Shown: one piece after another, positions 26,067 through 35,038 of the stretch
How positions within the stretch are numbered: position 1 is the first letter of the stretch
How the letters are laid out: each line of letters starts with the position of its first letter
NCBI GenBank assembly: GCA_016286055.1
Contig: JAEERW010000004.1
Coordinates: forward strand, 62,001-126,000
From: Bacteroidales bacterium
Lineage (GTDB): Bacteria > Bacteroidota > Bacteroidia > Bacteroidales > UBA3824
DNA length: 64,000 nucleotides
Reading direction: 5' to 3'
Translations under genes and position numbers: made by a program
The notes under the pieces: generated by a model
Databases searched by the model: none
What the model was told of the DNA's origin: nothing
The model's input: only the letters and a program-made list of their open reading frames with translations

Positions 26067-27998
26067 ATGAAAAAATTATTATTATCAATAATAACTGCAA
26101 GTAGCATTACAATAAGCTTAAAAGCTCAACAAGCCGAGCCTATTTTTACTATAGACAACAAGCTCGAAGTGTTCGCCGACGAATTTTGGCGCGAATACAA
26201 GTTGCACAGCGACTCTGAACCTGACGACTTAAACCTTCTGGTAGAACGGTATGCCGACTATCGTCTGCAAATTTACGATGCGGAACAACGAAACTTAGAC
26301 ACCGCAACTTCGGTGAAAAGTGCCCGCAATTATTATCAAAACTATTTAATAACCAAGCACATATCCGAAGGCAAACAAGCTCGGCAAACAATTTCGCAGC
26401 TTACCCGTGAATGTGGCACTCAGTACCGTGTGTCGCACATTCAAGTGAATATCGACAGCGACCAACCCTCCGACACTGCCGCTGCCTACTTCAAAGCTGC
26501 TAAAATACGCACCAGACTCACCTCTGGCGCCGACTTTGCCCTTGTAGCACGTCAGCTGAGCGACGACCCTTCTGCCAACTTCAATGGTGGCGACCTCGGA
26601 TATATTTCGGTTCTCGAAATGCCAGGATACAACTTTGCCCAATACGTTAAAGCCAATCAAGGAAGCTCAGAAATTTCGCAGCCCGTGCACGACAAAAAAG
26701 CATATCATATAATAAAGGTGTCGGACAAACGTCCGGCGGCAGATTCTGTTTTGATTTCGTGCATCGAAATTCGCAAAACAAAACGATGGCGAGTAGACGA
26801 TTCGCTGCGCACCCTCGCCACCCAACTCTGCGAGAAAATTAAGAAAGGTGAAGATTTTTCGGCCCTACAAAAAAAGCACTCTTTTCAAATCGGAAGCCAA
26901 AAACTCTCGATATTTGAAGCCGTAGACCGATACGGTTCGCAAATCAACGACCTTAAAAAAGAAGGCGACTCTTATGTGAAACCCAACGAAACTTACGGCT
27001 CGTTCTTTATTGTCAAGCTCCACAAACTATATCCCCGCAGCTCCGACAGCAAAACCATCGACGAGAAAGTAAGGTCGCGCTTTATGCTCAGCCACAAATT
27101 CAAAGAACTTTCCGACGCATTTCTCGACAGCATAAAAACCGTATCGGGTTTCAATGGCGTGGAAAATTACGGACAGCTCGTCAACGCTATCGACGAAACC
27201 GTATTTGACGGAGAATGGGTACCGCAGGAGGGTATCACGCTCATCGACGACAAACTATTCTCCTTTGGCAAAGAAACTTACACCATAGGCGATTTTGCCA
27301 GATATATTTACGAAAACCAAACTCCGTGCGCATTAACTTCACCACGCACCTATCTCGACAACAAGCTCAAGGAGATGACCGACCGTCTTGCCGTAGAGGC
27401 TGCAAAAAAGATGCTTCTGCGTCGTTATCCACAATACAACGTACTGTTGCACGAATACACCTACCCCATACTTTACTCCCTTGCCGACCGCTACAACTCA
27501 TTAGAACAAAAGGCCGACAACTTCTCCGAAGTGGAAGAGTATTACAAAAAAAATTCGTCGAAATATCTTAGCGGCTACTTATTGTACCTCAGGATATTAG
27601 AACCAGTACAAGGAGCAGCTCCAAAGAAAATTTCAAAAGCGGCATCCGAACTTGCGCTGTCGCCCGACAAGGCACCTGACCTTTCGCTGATGCGCCCAGT
27701 GATAGCCGACACCTTTCAATTAGGACAAAACCCCATCGCCGACATTGTGATTAGGGGGTTCAACTCTGGAGAATACACCTATCCCGCCGACAAGGTGATA
27801 AATCTTAACGACCAAAACAGAATTGTAATAGTAAAGGTGTTGGAAGCGCCTCATCCTATTGAACTCAGCCAAATATATCCGCAAGTGAGCGCAGATTACC
27901 GCAGCACACTCAAAATCGGTTACTCCAGCAACTTGCGCCATAAATACGACTTAAAAATTTCCAAAAACGCAGAAACGATACTTAAAGAATCTTATTAA
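26067..27998 (+). CDS. Periplasmic PpiC/parvulin-type foldase
   Basis: 643 aa with an N-terminal signal peptide (MKKLLLSIITASSITISLKAQ). A parvulin domain is readable at about residues 118-225: YRVSHIQVN, ADFALVARQLSDDPSANFNGGDLGYIS, and KKAYHIIKVSDKRP. A second, degenerate parvulin-like segment follows at about 230-325 (CIEIRKTKRW..., FSALQKKHSF). The remainder is helical and unassigned. It should act in the periplasm as a chaperone or prolyl isomerase for envelope proteins. It is the first of three foldase genes in a row; the next starts 14 bp after its stop, suggesting one operon. Confidence 0.85.
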   Translation: MKKLLLSIITASSITISLKAQQAEPIFTIDNKLEVFADEFWREYKLHSDSEPDDLNLLVERYADYRLQIYDAEQRNLDTATSVKSARNYYQNYLITKHISEGKQARQTISQLTRECGTQYRVSHIQVNIDSDQPSDTAAAYFKAAKIRTRLTSGADFALVARQLSDDPSANFNGGDLGYISVLEMPGYNFAQYVKANQGSSEISQPVHDKKAYHIIKVSDKRPAADSVLISCIEIRKTKRWRVDDSLRTLATQLCEKIKKGEDFSALQKKHSFQIGSQKLSIFEAVDRYGSQINDLKKEGDSYVKPNETYGSFFIVKLHKLYPRSSDSKTIDEKVRSRFMLSHKFKELSDAFLDSIKTVSGFNGVENYGQLVNAIDETVFDGEWVPQEGITLIDDKLFSFGKETYTIGDFARYIYENQTPCALTSPRTYLDNKLKEMTDRLAVEAAKKMLLRRYPQYNVLLHEYTYPILYSLADRYNSLEQKADNFSEVEEYYKKNSSKYLSGYLLYLRILEPVQGAAPKKISKAASELALSPDKAPDLSLMRPVIADTFQLGQNPIADIVIRGFNSGEYTYPADKVINLNDQNRIVIVKVLEAPHPIELSQIYPQVSADYRSTLKIGYSSNLRHKYDLKISKNAETILKESY

Positions 27999-28012
27999 TA
28001 TACCTCGATAAA

Positions 28013-28894
28013 ATGAAAAACTTCAACAGAATACTGCTTATTGCAATCTTATCAAACCTACTATTAGCATCGTGCGGCAAGGAAACTCCTACAGGCACAC
28101 GCATTCCGATAGTAAAAGTCTACGACAAATATCTCTACCAAGACGACATTGAAGCACTCGTACCCGAAGGCACATCACCGCAAGACAGTGCGCTCAAAGT
28201 TAAGAACTATGTAGACGTGTGGGTTCGCAAGCAGCTTATGATCAAAAAAGCGGAACTCTATCTCACCGACGAGCAGAAAGACGTTGAACGTCAGCTCGAA
28301 GACTATCGAGCAAGCCTATTGATTTACAAGTATCAGCAAAAATACTTGGCAGAAAACTTCGACACTACCGTTACACCTAACGAAATTAAAGAATATTACC
28401 AGCAGCATCAAGACGATTTCAAGCTGCAACGACCCGCCATCAAAGCTTTCTTTGTAAAAATACCTCTTGAATCTAACGACATACCAGCTCTGCGCGTGCT
28501 GTTAGACTATCGTTCCGAAAAAGACTCCATAAGATTGATGGATTTTTGCCGCGATCATTCGCTAACATACGACAATTTTGGCGACGAATGGATTACTCTT
28601 GCCGAAGCATCGGAAAAAATGCTCGAAAACATTGACGAAAACGACGACCATGTAAAAAGCCGCCGAATCATCACCCAACCCGACGATCAGTTTATGTATA
28701 TGCTCAAAATCAGAGATTTTCTCGCCGCTGGACATCTTGCGCCTTATGAAATGGCACAGCACAGAGTTACCGAAGTGTTGCTCAAATCAAAAATGGCAAA
28801 AGGATTGAACATGCTCGAAAACGAACTTTACCAAAACGCCGTAGGTAACGGCAATTTAGTAGAATACTTTGACAACAAAAACACTATAAAGTAA
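28013..28894 (+). CDS. Foldase-like lipoprotein (SurA/PrsA-N type, no clear isomerase domain)
   Basis: 293 aa. The lipoprotein signal ends LLASC at about residue 20. The next ~120 residues resemble a SurA/PrsA N-terminal helical chaperone region (VKNYVDVWVRKQLMIKKAEL...; VTPNEIKEYYQQHQDDFKLQRPAIKAFFVKI). The part that would hold a parvulin domain lacks the F-x-x-x-A-x-x-x-S and GGxLG patterns, so chaperone rather than isomerase activity is more likely. Its stop codon overlaps the next start (TAATG). Middle gene of the three-gene foldase operon. Confidence 0.78.
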   Translation: MKNFNRILLIAILSNLLLASCGKETPTGTRIPIVKVYDKYLYQDDIEALVPEGTSPQDSALKVKNYVDVWVRKQLMIKKAELYLTDEQKDVERQLEDYRASLLIYKYQQKYLAENFDTTVTPNEIKEYYQQHQDDFKLQRPAIKAFFVKIPLESNDIPALRVLLDYRSEKDSIRLMDFCRDHSLTYDNFGDEWITLAEASEKMLENIDENDDHVKSRRIITQPDDQFMYMLKIRDFLAAGHLAPYEMAQHRVTEVLLKSKMAKGLNMLENELYQNAVGNGNLVEYFDNKNTIK

Positions 28895-30402
28895 TGATTA
28901 AGAAGATTTTGATATTATCCGCAATATTTTGCTCGGTTGTGGCTGGCACAGCCACCGCTCAAGACTCTACCGCTGTGGTAAAAGACACCGTTGCCGTAAC
29001 AAAAGATACCGCCACCGTTGCCGTAACAAAAGACACCGCAGCAGCTGCCAGCCAAATTATCACAGTACTGCAACCCGAAAAAATGCCCACTTCTACCGAC
29101 ACCATTGTGGTAGACAAGGTGGTTGCCATAGTGGGAAACAAAATTATTCTCGAATCAGAAGTGCAGTCGCAGTATATGCAAGCCCAAGCACGAAGCGCCT
29201 CCGCCAGCAAAGGTCAGGTATTTGAAGACCTTCTTTACCAAAAACTGCTTGTGGCTCAGGCCGAAATCGACAGCGTGGACGTAAAAATCACCGACAAGAT
29301 GGTAGACGACCAGGTAACCGAAAAACTCAACCGCTTTATCGACGAAATGGGCGGTGTTGAAAAAATGGAAGAGTATTTCAACAAACCTCTGGCAGAAATT
29401 AAAGAAGACCTCCGCGATGTTACACGCGACCAATTGATTGCAAACACCGAACAAGGCGAAATCACTAAGGATGTAAAAGTTACGCCTGCCGAAGTAAACA
29501 AATACTACAAATCACTGCCCAAAGATTCGCTGCCACTTATCGACCTACAATATGAAATCAACGAAATAGTGATTCATCCCACCATATCAAAAAAAGACCG
29601 CGATGAAGTGAAAAAGAAACTTCTGGACATAAAAAAAGACATCCTTGAAAACGGGGCACTATTTGAAACCAAAGCCGTGCTCTACAGCGAAGACCCCGGA
29701 TCTGCTGTCGACGGCGGTGAATTAGGCATGATGTCGCGCGGTGAACTTGTACCTGAATTTGCCGCTGCTGCATTCAACCTAAAAAAAGACTCTATTTCCG
29801 ACATTGTGGAGTCGGAATTCGGATACCACTTGATACAGCTTATCGACCGCAAAGGCGAAAGAATTAATGTGCGCCACATTCTTATGAAACCCAAATTCTC
29901 ACCCGAAGCAAAAGCTCAGGCAAAAGTTAAAATCGACAGCATCTATCAGGCACTCAACGACAAATCAATCACTTTTGAAGACGCTGCCAAACTTTTCTCC
30001 ACCAATGACAAAACAGGCAAAAACGGTGGTGTAAAAGTGAACCCATTCTCTGGCAACGCTAAATTCACGGTAGAGGCATTGCAGCAAGCCGCTCCTGCCG
30101 ACTATTACTATATTAGAAACATGGCTGCAAACGAAATTTCTAAACCTTTTGAATCTTTCGACGACAAAGGCAATTCAGTTTATAAGATAATTCTTCTTAA
30201 ATCAAAAACCGAGCCTCACGTAGCATCTATCGAAACCGACTACCAAACCATACAAGATATGGCGCTCGACCACAAATACGCCGAAGCTTACGACAAATGG
30301 GTAAAGGAAAAATCCAAATCAGTGTATGTAAAAATTGCCGACGAATACAAAAACGTAAATTTCAAATACCAAGGCTGGATTCATTCCGAATATGAAAGAT
30401 AA
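28894..30402 (+). CDS. surA: SurA-like periplasmic peptidyl-prolyl isomerase
   Basis: 502 aa. A signal peptide (to TATAQ, about residue 22) is followed by a Lys-Asp-Thr-rich low-complexity stretch with repeated VAVTKDT units (about 25-55). The SurA N-domain begins VVDKVVAIVGNKIILESEVQ. Two parvulin domains follow: about 212-310 (YEINEIVIHP; FETKAVLYSEDPGSAVDGGELGMMSRGELVPEF; FGYHLIQLIDRKG) and about 317-425 (INVRHILMKP; FEDAAKLFSTND; GGVKVNPFSG), the second less canonical. It is expected to escort outer-membrane beta-barrels across the periplasm. It is 13 bp upstream of the MoxR gene. The symbol is given by similarity of architecture. Confidence 0.87.
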   Translation: MIKKILILSAIFCSVVAGTATAQDSTAVVKDTVAVTKDTATVAVTKDTAAAASQIITVLQPEKMPTSTDTIVVDKVVAIVGNKIILESEVQSQYMQAQARSASASKGQVFEDLLYQKLLVAQAEIDSVDVKITDKMVDDQVTEKLNRFIDEMGGVEKMEEYFNKPLAEIKEDLRDVTRDQLIANTEQGEITKDVKVTPAEVNKYYKSLPKDSLPLIDLQYEINEIVIHPTISKKDRDEVKKKLLDIKKDILENGALFETKAVLYSEDPGSAVDGGELGMMSRGELVPEFAAAAFNLKKDSISDIVESEFGYHLIQLIDRKGERINVRHILMKPKFSPEAKAQAKVKIDSIYQALNDKSITFEDAAKLFSTNDKTGKNGGVKVNPFSGNAKFTVEALQQAAPADYYYIRNMAANEISKPFESFDDKGNSVYKIILLKSKTEPHVASIETDYQTIQDMALDHKYAEAYDKWVKEKSKSVYVKIADEYKNVNFKYQGWIHSEYER

Positions 30403-30415
30403 AAACTATTAGACT

Positions 30416-31381
30416 ATGATACAATACAAAAGCGACGTTGAAGCCGCTGACGCCTTAAAACAAAAACACGACCAGCTAATCGAAGAGATTGGCAAGGTGG
30501 TTTTCGGACAAAAAGAGATTATAGAACAGGTGCTTGCCGTTATGTTCAGCGGCGGACACTGCCTTTTGGTCGGCGTCCCTGGATTGGCCAAAACTCTCTT
30601 AGTAAACACCATAGCCAAGGCTCTCGACCTCAAATACAAGCGTATACAGTTTACTCCCGACCTTATGCCCTCTGACATCACTGGCAGCGAGATTCTCGAT
30701 GAGCAGAAGAATTTCCGCTTTATCAAAGGTCCTGTGTTTGCCAATATAATCCTTGCCGACGAGATTAACCGTACTCCGCCTAAGACCCAGTCGGCACTCT
30801 TGGAGGCTATGCAAGAGCATACCGTTACTGTTTCGGGCAACAACTACACCCTCGACGAACCTTTCTTTGTGCTCGCCACACAAAACCCAGTGGAGCAGGA
30901 AGGTACCTATCCCCTACCCGAGGCGCAGTTAGACCGTTTTATGTTTAATGTGATTTTAGACTATCCATCTGTTGACGAGGAGATTACAATTGTAAAAAAC
31001 ACCACTCGCGTCACCACAGTTCAAACACAAAAGGTGATTTCTGCGGAAGAAATCATATATTTCCGCAACCTTATAAAAAAGGTGGCAGTATCCGACAATG
31101 TGGTGAAATACGCCGTTACACTTGCAGCCAAAACTCGTCCTCACACAGCTACAGCACACACCGCCGCCGACAAGTACCTCAACTGGGGTGCAGGTCCGCG
31201 TGCGTCGCAATATTTAGTAGCTGGAGCAAAAACCTACGCAATGCTCCACGGCAAATATTCGCCCGACATCGACGATGTGAAAGCCGTTGCCCTGCCAGTA
31301 CTCCGTCACCGTATCATACGCAACTATCAAGCAGAGGCAGAAGAACTTACCGAAGACGACCTGATCAAGATGATGCTTTAA
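30416..31381 (+). CDS. MoxR-family AAA+ ATPase
   Basis: 321 aa, cytoplasmic. An AAA_3 core has the Walker A-type loop VGVPGLAKTLLVNTIA, Walker B with LADEINRTPPKTQSALLEAMQE, and the sensor region FFVLATQNPVEQEGTYPLPEAQLDRF. A C-terminal lid ends AEELTEDDLIKMML. MoxR proteins act as chaperones for metal-cofactor or surface complexes, usually with a DUF58 and von Willebrand factor A gene (the bat cluster) just downstream. Here no such gene follows; the next gene is on the other strand. Its place 13 bp after the SurA-like gene suggests expression with the foldases. Confidence 0.92.
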   Translation: MIQYKSDVEAADALKQKHDQLIEEIGKVVFGQKEIIEQVLAVMFSGGHCLLVGVPGLAKTLLVNTIAKALDLKYKRIQFTPDLMPSDITGSEILDEQKNFRFIKGPVFANIILADEINRTPPKTQSALLEAMQEHTVTVSGNNYTLDEPFFVLATQNPVEQEGTYPLPEAQLDRFMFNVILDYPSVDEEITIVKNTTRVTTVQTQKVISAEEIIYFRNLIKKVAVSDNVVKYAVTLAAKTRPHTATAHTAADKYLNWGAGPRASQYLVAGAKTYAMLHGKYSPDIDDVKAVALPVLRHRIIRNYQAEAEELTEDDLIKMML

Positions 31382-31386
31382 GACGT

Positions 31387-32034
31387 TTATTGAGAAAACT
31401 CAAATGCTTCTAAGATTTTCTTGATCTGATTGATAGTGAGCTGTCCAGGAGCAGTAGGTGCTCCGTCGTCGGCAGCGGCGTAGGTAAAAGGCGCACCCAT
31501 CATCACCGAGGCGGCTCGTGTTATCTTGCCAGTTTCGCCCATGCAAAATGCCACAATGTCGTTGTACTCACCGTAGAGACCCAAAATACGGGCATTGTCC
31601 GACACTGAGTTAGATTTGCATGCCATCTTCACAATATCAGCGCCTAATTCCTTGCAGTATTTGATAATACCTTTGAGAATACCGGCATCGGGAGTGGTTT
31701 CGTAGTTGTGATACGAGATTATCAGCTTGCATTTCTTGCTTAGCAGACATGCGCGGCGCAATTTGAGCGCAAACTCAGGCGCACGCTCTATCTCCAAGTC
31801 GATGTATTCGGCACCGTTGAGCGCAGCGGTTTCGAGCATAGATATGTCGTAATCTTGCTCATACACACCAGGGCGGCACGTAACTATATATTTATACTCC
31901 TCGGCAGAGAGCATCTGAATCATTTCGTCGGCGGTGGGTTTCACCAAGTCGACGCGCAGCTCGGCACATTTGTGTCCGCCGAGCTGATGCATCGCATTGT
32001 CCACGCCTTCGGCCGATAGGCATACGTAGAGCAT
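31387..32034 (-). CDS. aroD: Type I 3-dehydroquinate dehydratase
   Basis: 215 aa; third step of the shikimate pathway, dehydrating 3-dehydroquinate. Class I features are ELRVDLVKPTADEMI, EYIDLEIE, the catalytic His in LIISYHNYETTPD and the Schiff-base Lys in DIVKMACKSNS. The C-terminal substrate lid is MMGAPFTYAAADDGAPTAPGQLTINQI. It is slightly shorter than the ~250 aa enteric enzyme. Last gene of the pheA operon; its start overlaps the upstream stop (TAATG). The 3' end faces the MoxR gene with only 5 bp between. Confidence 0.93.
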   Translation of the reverse strand: MLYVCLSAEGVDNAMHQLGGHKCAELRVDLVKPTADEMIQMLSAEEYKYIVTCRPGVYEQDYDISMLETAALNGAEYIDLEIERAPEFALKLRRACLLSKKCKLIISYHNYETTPDAGILKGIIKYCKELGADIVKMACKSNSVSDNARILGLYGEYNDIVAFCMGETGKITRAASVMMGAPFTYAAADDGAPTAPGQLTINQIKKILEAFEFSQ

Positions 32035-33098
32035 TATTTCTTGGGGTTAATGATTTTATCCTGTATGTTGATAGATTCTTGGTGGATGGCCTGGAATATC
32101 TTGGTGATGAGTTCGCGGCTCAGACTGTTTTCGCCTGCCATCATCATATACTTGTTGAGCAACGAATCCCAGCGTGCGGGCTGAAGCACTGCCATCTTGT
32201 TTTCCTTTTTGTAACGTCCGATGCCTTCCGAAATGCTCATACGCTTTTTCAAGAGGTCGATAAGCAGGTCGTCGATAACGTCGATCTTGGCGCGGAGCTC
32301 GTCGAGGAGTTTGGGCGAAATACCTTGTGGCAGAACGTCGCGAATAACTAAGTTGCCGAGCATCTCATTCAATGCGGCGGGGGTGAGCTGCTGCTTAGCG
32401 TCGCTCCAAGCCTTGTCGGGATTGATGTGCGATTCAATCATAAGACCGTCGACGTTGAGGTCTAACGCCTTCTGTGCAATTTCAAATAGGTATTCGCGTT
32501 TGCCGGCAATGTGGCTCGGGTCGCAAATAAGGTGAAGGTCGGGACGGCGGCGTTTCATCTCGATAGGAATCTGCCACAGCGGTGCGTTGCGGTAGAGTAT
32601 TTTTTCGTAGCTTGAGAATCCACGGTGAATAAGTCCAATCTGCGAAATGCCAGCATCTTGCAGACGTTCTACAGCGCCAAGCCAAAGGTCAACATCGGGG
32701 TTAACAGGGTTCTTAACCAATACGGGAATCTCCACGCCCTTGAGGCAGTCGGCAATCTCCTGCATGGCAAATGGGTTGGCAGATGTACGTGCACCAATCC
32801 AAATGATGTCGATACCAGCGTTAACGGCTTCTTCCACGTGGTGAGTGTTGGCCACTTCGGTAGATGTAATCATACCAGTTTCCTCTTTTACACGCTGCAT
32901 CCATGGAAGTCCCACAGTGCCGATACCCTCAAAGTTACCCGGACGTGTGCGTGGTTTCCAAATACCAGCGCGGAATACTTTGATGCCATTGGCGGCAAGT
33001 TGGCGTGCAGTTTCAATGGTTTGTTCCTCAGTTTCGGCGCTGCACGGGCCGGCTATAATCAATGGTCTTTTTTCAAAAAGGCTGTTAAGATCTATCAT
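32034..33098 (-). CDS. Bifunctional DAHP synthase / chorismate mutase
   Basis: 354 aa. Residues ~1-255 form a 3-deoxy-7-phosphoheptulonate synthase of the KDO8P-synthase-like (I-beta) type: LIIAGPCSAE, FRAGIWKPRTRPGNFEG, IGARTSANPFAMQEI, PVLVKNPVNPD and LICDPSHIAGKR. Residues ~265-350 are an all-helical AroQ chorismate mutase (LLDELRAKIDVIDDLLIDLL, KKRMSISEGIGRYKKEN). The fusion joins the first step and the branch step of aromatic synthesis and is common in Bacteroidota, where the mutase part often serves feedback control. It sits between tyrA and aroD in one operon. Confidence 0.95.
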   Translation of the reverse strand: MIDLNSLFEKRPLIIAGPCSAETEEQTIETARQLAANGIKVFRAGIWKPRTRPGNFEGIGTVGLPWMQRVKEETGMITSTEVANTHHVEEAVNAGIDIIWIGARTSANPFAMQEIADCLKGVEIPVLVKNPVNPDVDLWLGAVERLQDAGISQIGLIHRGFSSYEKILYRNAPLWQIPIEMKRRRPDLHLICDPSHIAGKREYLFEIAQKALDLNVDGLMIESHINPDKAWSDAKQQLTPAALNEMLGNLVIRDVLPQGISPKLLDELRAKIDVIDDLLIDLLKKRMSISEGIGRYKKENKMAVLQPARWDSLLNKYMMMAGENSLSRELITKIFQAIHQESINIQDKIINPKK

Positions 33099-33116
33099 AA
33101 TCTGAATGTTTTATAT

Positions 33117-33962
33117 TTATTTGTTTAATACTTTCTTTACTCTGTTGGCTTGGTTGATGTAGTTGTCCATGCCGTCGGTGTCGCCATTCTGGAGCAATGT
33201 GCGGAAATCCTTGAGTTTCTCGATATAGGTATCCAACACCGACAATACATTCTCCTTGTTGTCGTGGAAAATGGGAGTCCACATTTCAGCGTTACTCTTG
33301 GCAAGGCGGACAGTGCTTTTGAAACCGCCCGAAGCAAGGTTGAAAATGTTTTTCTCGTTTTTTTCCTTTTCTAATACTGTGAGAGCCAGTGCAAACGAGC
33401 AAACGTGTGGAATGTGCGACACGTATGCCACGTGGATGTCGTGATTGTAAGAGTTGAAAAACATAGGATTCATGTTAAGCACCTCAAACATATCCCTAAT
33501 AGTAGCTACAGCCTTTTCATCGCTGTCCTCGGCATCGCAGATGATAAACGCCTTGCCATCGAACATACCTGAGATAGCCGACCAAGGACCTGAATTTTCG
33601 GTTCCTGCCATAGGGTGACAGGCAACATATCTCTTGCGGTTTTGATGATATTTTACACGTTCGCAGATAGTTCCCTTGCAGCTTGCTACATCTATTACTA
33701 TCTGACGTTCGTTAACTTTGTCGAGAATCTGAGGCAAAATTTTAACCACTGCACTCACTGGCACAGCCACTATTATGATGTCGCCCTGCGCCACTGCCTC
33801 GTCGAAAGATACCTCTTCGTCGATAATACCAACCTGCTTGGCAAAGGCGGAGTGAACTGGATTCTTGTCGTAACCTATTACGGAGTCGGCAAATTTTCTT
33901 TTTCTGAGATCAAGAGCGAGCGAACCGCCCAAAAGTCCCAATCCTATAACTGATAATTTCAT
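33117..33962 (-). CDS. tyrA: Prephenate dehydrogenase
   Basis: 281 aa from the ATG at 33962; a TTG six codons upstream is less likely. It converts prephenate to 4-hydroxyphenylpyruvate for tyrosine. The Rossmann NAD-binding motif is VIGLGLLGGSLALDLR (residues 4-19). Downstream motifs include VIDVASCKGTI, VACHPMAGTENSGPWSA and VAYVSHIPHVCSFALAL with the conserved active-site His. No ACT domain is seen at the C-terminus. It follows pheA after a 58-bp gap and precedes DAHP synthase/chorismate mutase by 18 bp. Confidence 0.94.
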   Translation of the reverse strand: MKLSVIGLGLLGGSLALDLRKRKFADSVIGYDKNPVHSAFAKQVGIIDEEVSFDEAVAQGDIIIVAVPVSAVVKILPQILDKVNERQIVIDVASCKGTICERVKYHQNRKRYVACHPMAGTENSGPWSAISGMFDGKAFIICDAEDSDEKAVATIRDMFEVLNMNPMFFNSYNHDIHVAYVSHIPHVCSFALALTVLEKEKNEKNIFNLASGGFKSTVRLAKSNAEMWTPIFHDNKENVLSVLDTYIEKLKDFRTLLQNGDTDGMDNYINQANRVKKVLNK

Positions 33963-34020
33963 CTTATATCTGTTTTTCAATTAGTTTATTACGAATTATT
34001 TCTAAATTATGAATTGTGAA

Positions 34021-34863
34021 TTACATCATCACAGCGTTCCACGATTCCTCGCCAGCCTTGTATTCGCCCAAAACAGTAAGTTCCTTAAGCAGAGGACGAA
34101 TGGCAGTGAGCATATCGCAGTATTTCTGGTACTCAGCAAACCTTACATCGATGTAGAACATATAGTGCATAGGTTGTCCGATAATAGGGCTCGACTCAAT
34201 CTTGGTGAGGTCTACACCGTAAAACGAAATAATGCTGAGAATCTGCGAGAGGCTTCCGGGATGGTTTTGAAGAATAATCGAAAGCGATGCCTTGTTGCAG
34301 TTTTCGGGACGGTTGCCATTGTTGGGCTGGACAATTAAGAAACGGGTATAGTTTTTCTTGTTGGTTTCGATGCCGGAAGCAACAATTTCGAGACCGTACA
34401 TATTGGCGGCAAACTCACCTCCTATCGCGCCAATGCCATGCAAATTGTTTTCGGCTATCTGGCGCATGCTGATAGCGGTGCTCTCGCTTTCCACCAATCT
34501 TATATCAGGATATTTGCGAAAAAACTGACGGGTTTGGTTGATAGCCATATAGTGACTTCTAACTTCCTGTATATCTTCAAGTTTGGTACCGGGCAGCGCC
34601 ACTAAGTTTTGTTTAATGCGGAGCGACACCTCACCGCAAATTTTAACATCGTACTGACGGAGCAGTTTAAGGTTTGCGTGTATAGTGCCGCTGATGGTGT
34701 TTTCAATAGCCATAATACCATAGTCGCTCTCAAATCCGAGAACGCCTTCCATCACATCGTTAAAAGTAAGTTTCTCCACCACACTGATGTCGTATCCGGC
34801 AAAAAACTCGCGGGCAGCCACCTCGTGAAATGCGCCCCTTACTCCTTGTATTGCTACTTTCAT
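34021..34863 (-). CDS. pheA: Prephenate dehydratase with ACT domain
   Basis: 280 aa; forms phenylpyruvate from prephenate. The catalytic domain covers residues ~1-185: IQGVRGAFHEVAAREFF, IMAIENTISGTIHANLKLL, VRSHYMAINQTRQF, the ESTAIS segment, and the conserved end KKNYTRFLIV with the catalytic-pocket Thr-Arg-Phe. The ACT regulatory domain (about 197-275) has SLSIILQNHPGSLSQIL and the ESSPI motif of the Phe site, implying feedback by phenylalanine. There is no fused chorismate mutase; that activity is in the downstream DAHP synthase fusion. First gene of a four-gene aromatic operon behind an attenuator-like leader. Confidence 0.95.
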   Translation of the reverse strand: MKVAIQGVRGAFHEVAAREFFAGYDISVVEKLTFNDVMEGVLGFESDYGIMAIENTISGTIHANLKLLRQYDVKICGEVSLRIKQNLVALPGTKLEDIQEVRSHYMAINQTRQFFRKYPDIRLVESESTAISMRQIAENNLHGIGAIGGEFAANMYGLEIVASGIETNKKNYTRFLIVQPNNGNRPENCNKASLSIILQNHPGSLSQILSIISFYGVDLTKIESSPIIGQPMHYMFYIDVRFAEYQKYCDMLTAIRPLLKELTVLGEYKAGEESWNAVMM

Positions 34864-34881
34864 CTCTTTATTTAGTTTAAC

Positions 34882-34913
34882 AAAAAAGCCTCACCGATTG
34901 ATTTGGCGAGGCT
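34882..34913 (-). terminator. Attenuator terminator upstream of pheA
   Basis: On the minus strand AGCCTCGCC pairs with GGTGAGGCT (plus 34887-34895 and 34905-34913; one G-U), with a 9-nt loop followed by six T. It ends 19 bp before the pheA ATG, so it must be read through for expression. Confidence 0.85.
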
Positions 34914-34950
34914 CTAAATCTTTATATCATAAATACATACAACAAAGAAA

Positions 34951-34979
34951 TATCACCTCGCACAGTTGCTAAAGTGATA
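34951..34979 (-). promoter_or_regulatory. Pausing hairpin and antiterminator arm of the pheA leader
   Basis: TATCAC (plus 34974-34979, overlapping Tyr and His codons of the leader) can pair with GTGATA (plus 34951-34956). GCGAGG (plus 34956-34961) is complementary to CCTCGC inside the terminator stem (plus 34906-34911). The two pairings compete, as in classical attenuators. Confidence 0.65.
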
Positions 34980-35015
34980 ATAATAAATAAAATAAATCTT
35001 GTTGTTTTGTTTCAT
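34953..35015 (-). CDS. Aromatic-rich leader peptide of the pheA operon
   Basis: 20 codons from ATG (35013-35015) to TGA. The middle reads I-Y-F-I-Y-Y-Y-H-F, so seven of ten consecutive residues from the first Tyr are Tyr or Phe. It lies between a strong promoter and a terminator and just upstream of the antiterminator arm. The likely role is to stall the ribosome when Tyr/Phe-tRNA is short, which favours readthrough into pheA-tyrA. Too short to be detected by normal gene finding. Confidence 0.7.
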   Translation of the reverse strand: MKQNNKIYFIYYYHFSNCAR

Positions 35016-35038
35016 ATGTCTGCATTTTTTTAACGGTG

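Noticed and set aside
34971-35025. Alternative leader frame before pheA starting at the ATG at 35025 (Leu-rich end, FYLLLSL)
   Set aside because: It overlaps the Tyr/Phe-rich frame in another phase. Leu codons do not fit a Phe/Tyr operon, and the Tyr/Phe frame places its key codons on the pausing hairpin. It cannot be fully excluded without translation data.
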